DNA from: Fidelibacterota bacterium | GTDB lineage: Bacteria; Fidelibacterota; Marinisomatia; Marinisomatales; Marinisomataceae | Reading direction: 5' to 3' | DNA length: 34,122 bases | Assembly: GCA_029253045.1 (NCBI GenBank) | Contig: JAQXAG010000105.1 | Span: forward strand, 1 to 34,122 | Shown: positions 8,920 through 20,740 of the stretch, piece after piece | Layout: each line of letters begins with the position of its first letter | Numbering within the stretch: position 1 is the first letter of the stretch | Notes under the pieces: generated by a model | Told to the model about the DNA's origin: nothing | The model's input: only the letters and a program-made list of their open reading frames with translations | Database searches by the model: none | Position numbers and translations under genes: made by a program

Positions 8920-9666
8920 ATGAAATTTAAAAAATATAAAATATTATTCATTTCACCTTTTAATGATAAGACTTGGCAATCTGAATTTAACAGACCAACT
9001 CTAATAGCTGGATTGTCACTAGTTGCTTTTTCATTTATTGCCTCCTTATCATTAATCCTTCTTTCCGCGCCTATTGTGAAAGAGTATTTTAAGATCACTG
9101 CTATTAATCAAGAGATTAAACATCAAAAAGAGATTATAGATAATATAGATGAGACTTTAGAAGACATAGGTTTAATGAAATCTTACATTGAAAATATTAT
9201 CACCTCTGAGGATCAAAATGTTTTGCCAGACAATAATATTAGATTTATGGTAACAGATAATATTCCAACTACTAAGCCTGCAAATGGCATCATAAGTAAA
9301 GAGTTTGATTTAAATATTCTCCACTTTGGAATAGATATTGTTAATGACGAATCGACTCCCATTGTTTCAGTTGCAAATGGAGTTGTCATTTATAGCGATT
9401 TTTCTAGAGAGCTTGGAAATGGAGTAGTCATTGATCATCAGAATGGGTATTACTCTCATTACTATCATAATGAAGAAAATTTTGTGAAAAAAAATGAAAA
9501 AATTGATAAAGGAATGTTGATTGCCAAGCTTGGAAACACGGGAGTTTCTACTGGCCCTCATCTTCACTTTGAAATATGGAAAGATGGAGTGCCTATTGAT
9601 CCATTCACTTTTTTCCCAGATTTCTCAAAAAAATCTGATAAATTTGAGGATGAACTTAATGAATAA
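8920..9666 (+). CDS. Membrane-anchored M23 family metallopeptidase
   Basis: 248 aa; single N-terminal TM, coiled-coil stretch, M23 motifs HFGIDIVND and GPHLHFEIWKDGVPIDP. Confidence 0.95.
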   Translation: MKFKKYKILFISPFNDKTWQSEFNRPTLIAGLSLVAFSFIASLSLILLSAPIVKEYFKITAINQEIKHQKEIIDNIDETLEDIGLMKSYIENIITSEDQNVLPDNNIRFMVTDNIPTTKPANGIISKEFDLNILHFGIDIVNDESTPIVSVANGVVIYSDFSRELGNGVVIDHQNGYYSHYYHNEENFVKKNEKIDKGMLIAKLGNTGVSTGPHLHFEIWKDGVPIDPFTFFPDFSKKSDKFEDELNE

Positions 9667-10006
9667 TAAATCAAGTAATAGTCAAACAATTATAGCTGAA
9701 GATGTACAAATTGACGGCGATATGACCTTAAGTGGCAATATTACTATTTACGGAGAAGTCAGAGGTTCAGTATCTACTGATGGAGCTATTCAGCTAGCAA
9801 GGAAGGGTAAAATTTTTGGAGATGTGAAAGCCTCAATGATTCAAATCAATGGATATATTCAAGGAGATGTTTTTATCAATGGCTCTGCCGAGTTATTAGG
9901 AAAATGTGAATTGGTTGGAGATTTAAAATATAAAGTATTAACGATACAGGATGGCGCTCAATTTTCTGGACGCTGTGAAATCATTGAAGATGATTTTGAT
10001 TTATAA
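9659..10006 (+). CDS. Bactofilin family protein
   Basis: The ORF track starts at 9521, but the likely start is ATG 9659 (ATGAATAA overlap with the M23 stop). MNNKSSNSQTIIAEDVQIDGDMTLSGNITIYGEVRGSV...GKIFGDVKASMIQINGYIQGDVFINGSAELLGKCELVGDL is a bactofilin beta-helix. Confidence 0.93.
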   Translation: MNNKSSNSQTIIAEDVQIDGDMTLSGNITIYGEVRGSVSTDGAIQLARKGKIFGDVKASMIQINGYIQGDVFINGSAELLGKCELVGDLKYKVLTIQDGAQFSGRCEIIEDDFDL

Positions 10007-10198
10007 ATGAATCCCCCTAAAAGATCATTAAGCTCAATCATGTCAGAGAGCTATTCTATTTATTTTGAATTTTTTGGAATTATTCTTGCATGGATATTTT
10101 GTGGATACCTCATTACAAAAAATATCTCTTATATTGCTATCATTTGTGGAGTAATACATGGATCTGTTACAGCTTATAAGCACGTTCTAAAAAAATAA
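10007..10198 (+). CDS. Small two-TM protein, AtpZ/AtpI-like (inferred)
   Basis: 63 aa, two hydrophobic segments, ATG immediately after the bactofilin stop and directly upstream of atpB, the usual AtpI/AtpZ position. Sequence similarity alone is weak. Confidence 0.6.
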   Translation: MNPPKRSLSSIMSESYSIYFEFFGIILAWIFCGYLITKNISYIAIICGVIHGSVTAYKHVLKK

Positions 10199-10256
10199 TT
10201 AAAAATTCTAATTATTTTCCTGTTTTTCCTTACATGTTTTCATTAATATTTCGGCA

Positions 10257-11222
10257 ATGATTGTCGGTGAAAAAATTACAGAAAAATGGTCAATGGATCA
10301 AGCAGCTCAATATGCCAAAGATCATGTCATCGATAGCGATAAATTAGCTGAAAAAAATATTTTCGATTTTGAATTTTTAACTACTCTAACAGAGAAAGCA
10401 TCTGCATTTGGACTACCTATTGATTTTGCAATCTCCAAACATGTATTTCTTTTATTTTTTGTATCATTTATAACTGTTGGAACGATAGTGACTCTAGTGC
10501 AGAGCTACATTTCCCATAAAAAAAATATCCCTAATAAGTTTATGAGTATGATTGAAATGATGGTTGTTTATTTAAGAGAAGATGTTCTTAAAACAACAAT
10601 CGGAGATAAGGAGCATAGAGATTGGGCTCCTCTCATATATACAATTTTCTTTTTTGTTTTATTTTCAAATATTTTAGGATTGATTCCAATTTTTGACCTT
10701 TCTGGATTGATAGGTTCTTTAGGGTATAAATTTGAAATCTTTAAAGAAAAATATAATTTTCTTTATGTACTTTCAAAAGGAGGCAATACTGTTACTGCAA
10801 ATATTAATGTAACATTCGCATTAGCTACCATTTCTTTCTTTGCTTTTATTGGTGCTGGAATTAAAAAATATGGTTTTATGCAGCACTGGAAAAATTTAGC
10901 CCCTTCTGGATTACCATGGCCATTATATTTTGTTGTTGTGCCTATTGAATTTATGGGACTGTTTATACGTCCTTTAGCTTTAACTTTAAGGCTAGCTGGT
11001 AATATGATGGGTGGCCATATAGCTTTAGTTATTTTTATAACATTTATTTTTAGTGCCAACGCTGAACTTGGAGCATTTGCAGGCTTTGCTATAGCTCCTT
11101 TTTCTGTTGCGCTTGCACTAGGTTTAACTATGCTTGAACTGCTTGTTGCAGTAATTCAAGCTTATGTATTTGCTTTATTAACAGCCGTTTTTATAGGAAT
11201 GGCAATACACGTAGATCATTAA
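10257..11222 (+). CDS. atpB: F0F1 ATP synthase subunit A
   Basis: 321 aa; EFMGLFIRPLALTLRLAGNMMGGHIAL (essential Arg motif), C-terminal LLVAVIQAYVFALLTAVFIGMAIHVDH. Confidence 0.97.
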   Translation: MIVGEKITEKWSMDQAAQYAKDHVIDSDKLAEKNIFDFEFLTTLTEKASAFGLPIDFAISKHVFLLFFVSFITVGTIVTLVQSYISHKKNIPNKFMSMIEMMVVYLREDVLKTTIGDKEHRDWAPLIYTIFFFVLFSNILGLIPIFDLSGLIGSLGYKFEIFKEKYNFLYVLSKGGNTVTANINVTFALATISFFAFIGAGIKKYGFMQHWKNLAPSGLPWPLYFVVVPIEFMGLFIRPLALTLRLAGNMMGGHIALVIFITFIFSANAELGAFAGFAIAPFSVALALGLTMLELLVAVIQAYVFALLTAVFIGMAIHVDH

Positions 11223-11429
<207 letters not shown>

Positions 11430-11457
11430 TAGTAAACGATAAACGTAAGGAAGAAGT

Positions 11458-11961
11458 ATGGATTTATTAACACCAGATCTTGGTACTTATATTTGGTCAT
11501 TATTTATTTTTATGACAGTTCTTTTTGTACTAAAGAGATATGCATGGAATCCTCTTTTAGATTTTCTTGAAGAGAGAGAAGAGGATATCGCAAATTCTTT
11601 GAAAATGGCGGAAAGTGCAAAATCTGATTTAGAGCAAATAAAGGATGAGTCACAAAAAATACTAGATCAAGCCAAAAAAGAAGGTAAAGTTATTGTAACT
11701 GATAGTAAGCAAAAAGCTGAGGACTCAGCAAATAAAATTTTAGAAAGTGCTAAGGCAAAGTCTGATGAATTTATTGTCGATGCAAAGTCTAAAATTGAAA
11801 TCGAGAAGCAGCGAGCAATTAAAGAGATCAAAGAAGAAGTTGTTGATCTTAGTATTGATTTAGCTTCTAAGATATTACAGAGAAATGTGAAAGATGATGA
11901 TAATGATAAATTTATTCAGTCTTCACTTGACGCAATGAACACAGATGAAGCAAAATCATAA
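11458..11961 (+). CDS. atpF: F0F1 ATP synthase subunit B
   Basis: 167 aa; N-terminal TM then RYAWNPLLDFLEEREEDIANSL and a long charged coiled coil. Confidence 0.95.
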   Translation: MDLLTPDLGTYIWSLFIFMTVLFVLKRYAWNPLLDFLEEREEDIANSLKMAESAKSDLEQIKDESQKILDQAKKEGKVIVTDSKQKAEDSANKILESAKAKSDEFIVDAKSKIEIEKQRAIKEIKEEVVDLSIDLASKILQRNVKDDDNDKFIQSSLDAMNTDEAKS

Positions 11962-12487
11962 AAAAATAAAGATATATTCTGAGGCGCTATGTAATAGTGT
12001 AGATACTTTTGAAACATTTCAAAATGTTAAAGCATGCTTACATGAACTCACTGCTTTGTCAAAAAAAGATCTAATGATTAATACATTTCTGAAATCTAAA
12101 TCAGTTGATATGAGTAAGAAAATGAACATTTTTACAGAAGCCTTTCAAGAGGTTTTTGATAAAAATTTACTTGAAGTACTTTTAGTGATGATTGAAAATG
12201 ATGATATGAATTTGTTAATTGATGTAAATAAGAGTTTTGTAGTTTTAGCAAAAGAAAAATTGAATATAGCATATGTTGAAGTAACCTCATCTGCAGATAT
12301 GGATGAAAATATGAAAAATCAACTATCAGATAAGCTGAGCGACATAACAAGCAAGAAGATCGATATTAATTTTTCAACTAATCAGGATTTAATCGGTGGA
12401 TTAAAGATTAAAATTGATGATATGCTATTTGATAGCAGCTTAAAAACAAAATTAGAAAACGCAAAATCAAAATTAATAGGGGTATAA
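11945..12487 (+). CDS. atpH: F0F1 ATP synthase subunit delta
   Basis: 180 aa, C-terminal NQDLIGGLKIKIDDMLFDSSLKTKLENAKSKL (OSCP/delta signature); between atpF and atpA. Confidence 0.94.
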   Translation: MKQNHKKIKIYSEALCNSVDTFETFQNVKACLHELTALSKKDLMINTFLKSKSVDMSKKMNIFTEAFQEVFDKNLLEVLLVMIENDDMNLLIDVNKSFVVLAKEKLNIAYVEVTSSADMDENMKNQLSDKLSDITSKKIDINFSTNQDLIGGLKIKIDDMLFDSSLKTKLENAKSKLIGV

Positions 12488-14005
12488 ATGGATATTAAAA
12501 CTAATCAAATCGGTGATTTATTACGCGACCAAATAAAGAACATTGACAACAATGTTGATGTTAATGAAGTTGGTGAGGTTCTTGAAATTGGAGATGGTGT
12601 AGCTAGAACAAGCGGTTTAGGTAATGTCATGAGTTCTGAGTTAGTAGAATTTCCGAATAATGTATTTGGTATGGCACTAAACTTGGAAGAAGAAAATGTC
12701 GGTGTAGTACTTTTTGGAGATAGTAGTCTCGTAAAAGAAGGCGATACTGTAAAAAGAACAGGTAAGGTTGTTGAAGTTCCTGTTGGAAAAGAATTATTAG
12801 GAAGAGTTGTGAATCCTTTAGGAGTTCCAATGGATGGTAAAGGCCCAATCAATGCGAAACATTCTCTTCAAATTGAAAGAAAAGCATTAGGAGTAATGCA
12901 AAGATATCCAGTAAAAGAGCCATTACAAACTGGCTTGAAATCAATTGACAGCATGATTCCAATTGGTAGAGGCCAAAGAGAATTAATTATTGGTGACAGA
13001 CAGACGGGAAAATCTGCAATTGCTACTGACACGATTATTAATCAAAAATCTACTCACAGTGGTGATAGCCCTGTTTATTGTATTTATGTAGCAATTGGTC
13101 AAAAAGCATCTACTGTTGCAAAATTAGTTGGTGAGCTTGAAGCAAACGGGGCAATGGAATATACTACAGTTGTTGTTGCAAATGCATCAGACCCAGCTCC
13201 TCTGCAATATATTGCACCATATTCTGGTTGTGCAATGGGAGAATACTACAGAGATAATGGGATGCATGGTTTAATTGTTTACGATGATTTATCCAAGCAA
13301 GCAACTGCATACAGACAAATGTCACTAGTACTAAGACGACCTCCAGGTAGAGAGGCATTCCCTGGAGATGTATTTTATCTTCATAGTAGATTGCTAGAGA
13401 GATCATCAAAATTATCTGAGGATTTAGGTTCAGGTTCATTAACTGCATTGCCAGTAATTGAAACTCAAGAGGGAGATGTATCTGCATATATTCCAACTAA
13501 TGTAATATCAATTACTGACGGACAAATATATTTAGATACTAACTTATTCAATGGTGGAGTAAGACCTGCAGTTGATGTTGGACTATCAGTGTCAAGAGTT
13601 GGTGGAAGCGCACAAATCAAAGCTATGAAAAAGATTGCTGGTAAATTGAGATTAGATTTAGCGCAATTTAGAGAGTTGGAGGCGTTTGCAAAATTTGCTT
13701 CTGATTTAGATGATGCTACAGCAGCACAAATTACTAGAGGTCGCCGCATGGTAGAAATACTAAAACAGAATCAATATGTTCCAATGTCTACAGCAAATCA
13801 AGTTCTGATTATCTATGCAGCTAGTCAGGGATACCTTGATGACATTGAACTTGAATCTGTAAAAGATTTTGAAGTTGGCTTGCTTGAACATTTTGCGTCT
13901 AAATCTCCTGAATGTATTAAGGAGATTGAAGATACAGGTAATATCGGAGATGATTTAGCTAAAAAGATGAATAAAGCAATCGAGGCATTTAAAAAGAGCT
14001 TCTAA
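12488..14005 (+). CDS. atpA: F0F1 ATP synthase subunit alpha
   Basis: 505 aa; [19 protein letters not shown]-loop, [31 protein letters not shown]. Confidence 0.99.
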   Translation: MDIKTNQIGDLLRDQIKNIDNNVDVNEVGEVLEIGDGVARTSGLGNVMSSELVEFPNNVFGMALNLEEENVGVVLFGDSSLVKEGDTVKRTGKVVEVPVGKELLGRVVNPLGVPMDGKGPINAKHSLQIERKALGVMQRYPVKEPLQTGLKSIDSMIPIGRGQRELIIGDRQTGKSAIATDTIINQKSTHSGDSPVYCIYVAIGQKASTVAKLVGELEANGAMEYTTVVVANASDPAPLQYIAPYSGCAMGEYYRDNGMHGLIVYDDLSKQATAYRQMSLVLRRPPGREAFPGDVFYLHSRLLERSSKLSEDLGSGSLTALPVIETQEGDVSAYIPTNVISITDGQIYLDTNLFNGGVRPAVDVGLSVSRVGGSAQIKAMKKIAGKLRLDLAQFRELEAFAKFASDLDDATAAQITRGRRMVEILKQNQYVPMSTANQVLIIYAASQGYLDDIELESVKDFEVGLLEHFASKSPECIKEIEDTGNIGDDLAKKMNKAIEAFKKSF

Positions 14006-14862
14006 TGGCAAATCTTAAAAGTCTACAAGAGCGAATTAAATCTGTTAGTAGTATTCAGCAGGTAACAAAAGCAATGAAGATGGTTGCTGCTGCCAAGGTG
14101 AAAAAGGCTCAAGATAAAATGGAAATATCGCGACCTTATTCAAAGAATACGCAAGATATGATATGCAGAATTTTACCTCAAGTTTCTAATGATAATATAG
14201 CATTAGTTAGTAAAAGGAAAGTTTCAAAAACAGCTTTAATCATCATAACGAGTGATAGAGGTTTTGCTGGATCTTTTAATTCTAGCGTTATTCGATTAGC
14301 TGAGAAAGAGATTGAGAAGCTTGGAAAAGATAAAGTACAGTTATTTTGTTTAGGAAAAAAATCTTCAGAATATTTCAGTAAAAGAAACTACAACGTAGTA
14401 CAGTCTTTTTATGATTTTTGGAAGGATATGACTTTTGATACAGCATCTGATATTGCTGAAACATTCATAGCCGCATTTAAAAATCATGAGGTAGATGAAG
14501 TTAATGTGATTTACAACAGATTTAAAACATTGGCATCTCAAGACTTAATGATGGAAAAAGTATTGCCAATTGATTTTACTGAGGATTATAATCCTAAGGA
14601 CTATAATTATGATTATGAGCCAAATAAAGAAAGTATTGTTAAGTCATTACTCCCAAAACATCTGAAAGTACAAATGTGGCAACAGATGTTAGAATCTTAC
14701 AGTAGTGAAGAAGCTGCTAGAATGATTGCAATGGATAATGCCACAGAAAATGCAAAAGAAATAATTAAAGAATTAAAACTAGAATTTAACAAAGCGCGTC
14801 AAGCTGCGATTACCACAGAAATGTTAGAAATTGTTGGTGGAGCAGAAGCGCTAGTCGATTAA
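14005..14862 (+). CDS. atpG: F0F1 ATP synthase subunit gamma
   Basis: 285 aa; N-terminal LQERIKSVSSIQQVTKAMKMVAAAKVKKAQ, SDRGFAGSFNSSV, C-terminal NKARQAAITTEMLEIVGGAEAL. Confidence 0.98.
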   Translation: MANLKSLQERIKSVSSIQQVTKAMKMVAAAKVKKAQDKMEISRPYSKNTQDMICRILPQVSNDNIALVSKRKVSKTALIIITSDRGFAGSFNSSVIRLAEKEIEKLGKDKVQLFCLGKKSSEYFSKRNYNVVQSFYDFWKDMTFDTASDIAETFIAAFKNHEVDEVNVIYNRFKTLASQDLMMEKVLPIDFTEDYNPKDYNYDYEPNKESIVKSLLPKHLKVQMWQQMLESYSSEEAARMIAMDNATENAKEIIKELKLEFNKARQAAITTEMLEIVGGAEALVD

Positions 14863-16547
<1,685 letters not shown>

Positions 16548-16565
16548 TTATTACATTGATACTAT

Positions 16566-18320
16566 ATGGATTCTAGAACACACAATTGTGGTGAATTAAC
16601 CAAAAAGAATATTAATAAAAACGTCCACTTACTTGGATGGGTGAATTCTACACGTACTCATGGAAAAATTATTTTCATTGACATTAGAGATCGATTCGGA
16701 AAAACTCAAATTATTCTCAATTCCGACTCTTTGATTGAAAGAGGAAAATCCCTATCAAATGAAGATGTGATATCAGTAAGAGGTAAAGTTATCGCAAGAT
16801 CTGAAGACCTTATTAATAAGAATATCATAACAGGTGAGATTGAAGTTGTTGCTGAAGAATTAGAAATTTTAAATATGGCTGCTCCACTACCAATGTCTAT
16901 TCATGATCGAGAAGCTTCTACAGAAGAGCACAGATTAAAATATCGTTATCTAGAATTAAGAAATTCTGAACTACAGAATAATTTAATTATCAGACATAAA
17001 ACAACCCAAGTAGTTAGAAATTTTTTAAATGACCAAAATTTTATTGAAATTGAAACTCCCGTATTAACTAAATCTACTCCTGAAGGTGCTAGAGATTATT
17101 TAGTGCCAAGTAGAGTACATAATGGAAAATTTTATGCTCTACCTCAATCTCCTCAGATGTATAAGCAATTATTTATGATTTCTGGCTTAGATAGATACTT
17201 TCAAATTGTAAAATGTTTTAGAGATGAAGATTTAAGATCAGACAGGCAGCCTGAGTTTACTCAGATTGATATTGAAATGAGCTTTGTAGACGAAGAACAT
17301 ATAAGAGATATGGTAGAAAAACTTATTGTAACCGTTTTTGACAAAGTAAATAATATTAAAATGCAAACACCCTTTCCAATTTTATCTTACAAAGATTCAA
17401 TGAATAAATTTGGTACTGATAAGCCTGATCTTAGATATTCAATGGAGATTCAAAATTTCAAAAAGTTTTCTGATCAATCCGATTTCCAAGCTTTTAAAAA
17501 CTCAGAATCTGTTAATATGATTCATGTGAATAATGTAGAACGTTTTTCTAGAAAAGTTATTTCTGAGCTTGATTCTTATGCTCAGTCTCTTGGAGCTAAA
17601 GGACTAGCATGGATGAAATACAAAGATGGTTCATTTGAGGGTGGGATATCAAAATTTTTTAATCAAGACCTTCAATCTGATATTGCATCAGATTGCAATA
17701 TAAATGACGATTCAATATGTTTTATGGTAGCTGATAGTACTCAGCTATCTTTAAAAGTATTAGGAAAAATAAGAGTTAAAGTTGCGGAAATGTTAAGTCT
17801 ATTTGATAACTCAGTATTTAAGCCAGTATGGATTGTAGATTTTCCCTTATTTGATTGGGATGAAGACAACCAACGTTTTGATTCAGTTCATCATCCTTTT
17901 GTAGCACCAAAAGATAATGATATTGAAATTGCTATATCAGAACCTGGAAAAGCTATATCAAAAGGTTATGATATAGTTATCAATGGCTATGAAGTAGCAG
18001 GTGGTTCTATTAGAATTCATGATCAAGAGCTACAGCAAAAAATATTTGAAACAATGAATCTAACACAAGAAGATATTAGTAATAAGTTTGGATTCTTCAT
18101 TGACGCGTTAAAATTTGGAACTCCTCCTCATGGAGGCATTGCTTTTGGTTTAGATAGATTGGTTATGTTATTAGCAGGAGTTAATAATATAAGAGATGTA
18201 ATCGCATTCCCAAAAACTACTTCAGCCTCTGCTCTTATGGAAGATTCTCCTAATACTGTATCAGATGAACAATTAGATGATTTGGGTATAGACATTAAAG
18301 AGCATGAAAAAAACGTTTGA
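16566..18320 (+). CDS. aspS: Aspartyl-tRNA synthetase
   Basis: 584 aa; HLLGWVNSTRTHGKIIFIDIRDRFGKTQII OB-fold, FRDEDLRSDRQPEFTQIDIEMSF, GGIAFGLDRLVMLLAGVNNIRDVIAFPKT. Confidence 0.98.
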   Translation: MDSRTHNCGELTKKNINKNVHLLGWVNSTRTHGKIIFIDIRDRFGKTQIILNSDSLIERGKSLSNEDVISVRGKVIARSEDLINKNIITGEIEVVAEELEILNMAAPLPMSIHDREASTEEHRLKYRYLELRNSELQNNLIIRHKTTQVVRNFLNDQNFIEIETPVLTKSTPEGARDYLVPSRVHNGKFYALPQSPQMYKQLFMISGLDRYFQIVKCFRDEDLRSDRQPEFTQIDIEMSFVDEEHIRDMVEKLIVTVFDKVNNIKMQTPFPILSYKDSMNKFGTDKPDLRYSMEIQNFKKFSDQSDFQAFKNSESVNMIHVNNVERFSRKVISELDSYAQSLGAKGLAWMKYKDGSFEGGISKFFNQDLQSDIASDCNINDDSICFMVADSTQLSLKVLGKIRVKVAEMLSLFDNSVFKPVWIVDFPLFDWDEDNQRFDSVHHPFVAPKDNDIEIAISEPGKAISKGYDIVINGYEVAGGSIRIHDQELQQKIFETMNLTQEDISNKFGFFIDALKFGTPPHGGIAFGLDRLVMLLAGVNNIRDVIAFPKTTSASALMEDSPNTVSDEQLDDLGIDIKEHEKNV

Positions 18321-19242
18321 AATAAAAGGAGTTGATTTGACAGAGCTGTATGGCATTGGCGATCAGAATATACTCTTTCTAGAAAAATCACTTCCATTAA
18401 ATATTAATATTCGCGGTAATAGTCTCTTTTGTAAAGGATTGAAAAAAGATTTAGATCATTTTTCAGTTATTCTGGGTCATATGGTTGACTCAATTAAAAA
18501 AGGTAATAACCTTACAACTAAGGATATCAATCAATTATTAGCAATGAATATGCAACAAACCCTTGATCGTAAAAGATCTATTGGTAATGTTGTTTTTTAT
18601 GGCAAAAAAGGGCCAGTACATGCCAGAACAGGCGGACAGAAGGAATTATTAAACTCTTTATTTAAAAATGATATTGTTATATCTGTAGGTCCTGCTGGTA
18701 CAGGAAAAACATTTTTAGCAGTTGCCTATGCATTGTCTTTATTAGAAAAACATGAAATAGAAAAAATTATTTTCTGTAGACCTGCAGTAGAAGCTGGAGA
18801 AAGTTTAGGTTTTCTTCCAGGAGATTTAAAAGACAAAATAGATCCATACCTTGCACCATTATATGATGCACTAAATGAATTGTTACCAAAGAGTAAAATT
18901 CAGATGCTACTCAATAAAGGTATAATAGAAATTATTCCATTGGCATATATGAGAGGGAGAACAATTAATAGATCAGTTATGATTTTAGATGAAGCTCAGA
19001 ATTCTTCAACAATTCAGATGAAAATGTTTCTGACAAGGCTGGGTATAGATTCTAGAGCAATCATTACTGGCGATGCATCTCAAATTGATTTACCAAAAAA
19101 GTCACACTCAGGATTAGTTAGTGTTCTGAATATTTTGAAAGATATAAAAGATATTGGAATTGTAAAATTAACTGAACATGATATTGCTAGACATCATTTA
19201 GTTAAACATATCATCAATGCGTATTCCAAATCAAAAGCATAA
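18304..19242 (+). CDS. PhoH family ATPase
   Basis: 312 aa; SVGPAGTGKTFLAVAYAL, IIFCRPAVEAGESLGFLPGDLKDKIDPYLAPLYDAL, MILDEAQNSS; overlaps aspS by 17 nt. Confidence 0.96.
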   Translation: MKKTFEIKGVDLTELYGIGDQNILFLEKSLPLNINIRGNSLFCKGLKKDLDHFSVILGHMVDSIKKGNNLTTKDINQLLAMNMQQTLDRKRSIGNVVFYGKKGPVHARTGGQKELLNSLFKNDIVISVGPAGTGKTFLAVAYALSLLEKHEIEKIIFCRPAVEAGESLGFLPGDLKDKIDPYLAPLYDALNELLPKSKIQMLLNKGIIEIIPLAYMRGRTINRSVMILDEAQNSSTIQMKMFLTRLGIDSRAIITGDASQIDLPKKSHSGLVSVLNILKDIKDIGIVKLTEHDIARHHLVKHIINAYSKSKA

Positions 19243-19254
19243 AAAGGGAAAATT

Positions 19255-20319
19255 ATGAATAAAGGTATATTTGAAAGAGTTAGTAAGACAAATCATGAAC
19301 AAGTTGTTTACTGCAATGATGAAAGTACTGGTTTAAAAGCAATTATAGCAATTCATGATACTACTTTAGGTCCTGCGCTAGGTGGATGTAGGATGTATCC
19401 TTACAAGACAGAGCAAGAGGCATTAGTTGATGCACTAAGACTCTCGAGAGGGATGACATATAAAGCTTCGATAGCAAATTTAAATTTGGGTGGAGGAAAA
19501 GCAGTAATTATCGGCGATCCTAATTCAGATAAATCAGAAGTACTTTTAAGGTCTTTCGGAAATTTTGTTGAAAGTCTTAATGGAAAGTATATTACTGCTG
19601 AAGATGTAGGTATGTCAGTACATGATATGGAGTTCATTAGAATGGAGACTAATCATGTTACTGGAATTAAGAGAGCAATGGGTGGAAGTGGAGACCCTTC
19701 TATATTAACTGCATTAGGAGTATTTGTTGGTATGAAGGCTGCGCTTAAGAAAAGATTAGGCATAACTTCGATGCGAGATCTTAAAGTAGGTATTCAGGGA
19801 TTTGGAAAAGTAGGATACTATCTATGCAGGAATCTTCAAAAAGAAGGTGCCATTATTTATGGATATGACATTGATCAAAGTAAATTAGATACTGTAATTA
19901 ATGAATTTGGTGTAATCCCTGTTTCTAACGAGGAATTAATTAGTTTAGATTTAGATGTTTTTTCCCCATGTGCTTTAGGAGCTATTGTAAATCCAGAAAC
20001 AATTAAAAAAATGAAATGTTCTGTTATAGCAGGGGCTGCAAACAACCAATTAGAAAAAGAATCAAGAGATTCGAAATTGTTACTAAGCAAGAAAATCATG
20101 TACGTACCAGACTATGTTATAAATGCTGGTGGATTAATGAATGTAGCTAATGAACTTCAGGGCTATAACAAAGAGAAAGCTCGCTATCAAGTAGAAGGGA
20201 TATACTATATTTTGATGAGAATATTTGACTATGCAGCAACAAATAACATTTCAACTCTTGAAGCAGCAAACCTACTTGCAGAAAGAAGAATTGATGAATT
20301 TGCTAAATGGAATCATTAA
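19255..20319 (+). CDS. Glu/Leu/Phe/Val dehydrogenase family (leucine dehydrogenase-like)
   Basis: 354 aa; LGPALGGCRMYPY, LSRGMTYKASIANLNLGGGKAVIIGDP, VGIQGFGKVGYYLC, VPDYVINAGGLMNVANEL. Confidence 0.92.
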   Translation: MNKGIFERVSKTNHEQVVYCNDESTGLKAIIAIHDTTLGPALGGCRMYPYKTEQEALVDALRLSRGMTYKASIANLNLGGGKAVIIGDPNSDKSEVLLRSFGNFVESLNGKYITAEDVGMSVHDMEFIRMETNHVTGIKRAMGGSGDPSILTALGVFVGMKAALKKRLGITSMRDLKVGIQGFGKVGYYLCRNLQKEGAIIYGYDIDQSKLDTVINEFGVIPVSNEELISLDLDVFSPCALGAIVNPETIKKMKCSVIAGAANNQLEKESRDSKLLLSKKIMYVPDYVINAGGLMNVANELQGYNKEKARYQVEGIYYILMRIFDYAATNNISTLEAANLLAERRIDEFAKWNH

Positions 20320-20735
20320 TGAGTGAAAAACAACATAGAAAAAAAGCAAGAGAAGCGGTATTGCAAGCCCTATATGCAAAGCATGTTTCTAGTGAAGATG
20401 AAAAAAAAGTTCTTCAAGACATCAATGATAGATATCAGTTTGATAAGCCAACTAAAAAATTTGTAGATGAATTGTTTAAATCCACAATAAAAAATGCTGA
20501 ATCACTTGACAAAAAAATTGAGTCCGCTCTAGAGAATTGGACGCTCGAAAGAATTAATATTATTGATAGATTAATTATGCAAATGTCGATATGTGAAATG
20601 TCACTTATGCAACATTATGAAATATCACATAAAGTCACTATAAGTTCAGCCATAGAAAATGCTAAGAAATTTAGCTCAGAAGATAGCACTGCATTTGTAA
20701 ATGGTGTATTAGATTCGGTGTATAAAAAATTATAA
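20319..20735 (+). CDS. nusB: Transcription antitermination factor NusB
   Basis: The ORF track starts at 20307; ATG 20319 (TAATG overlap) gives MSEKQHRKKAREAVLQALYA...LENWTLERINIIDRLIMQMSICEM...NAKKFSSEDSTAFVNGVLDSV, typical of NusB. Confidence 0.93.
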   Translation: MSEKQHRKKAREAVLQALYAKHVSSEDEKKVLQDINDRYQFDKPTKKFVDELFKSTIKNAESLDKKIESALENWTLERINIIDRLIMQMSICEMSLMQHYEISHKVTISSAIENAKKFSSEDSTAFVNGVLDSVYKKL

Positions 20736-20740
20736 TTGAT

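Noticed and set aside
9521-9658. N-terminal 46-aa extension of the bactofilin ORF in the track
   Set aside because: It lies in a second frame of the M23 gene's conserved catalytic region; the ATGAATAA overlap start at 9659 fits bactofilin N-termini.
10192-10218. Inverted repeat AAAATAATTA/TAATTATTTT just upstream of atpB
   Set aside because: Stem is entirely A/T and overlaps the stop of the preceding gene; expected by chance in AT-rich DNA and no GC-rich terminator stem.
12505-13749. Minus-strand ORFs inside atpA (12505-12852, 12627-12848, 13164-13496, 13465-13749)
   Set aside because: Antisense shadows of a highly conserved gene; no recognisable domains or start signals.
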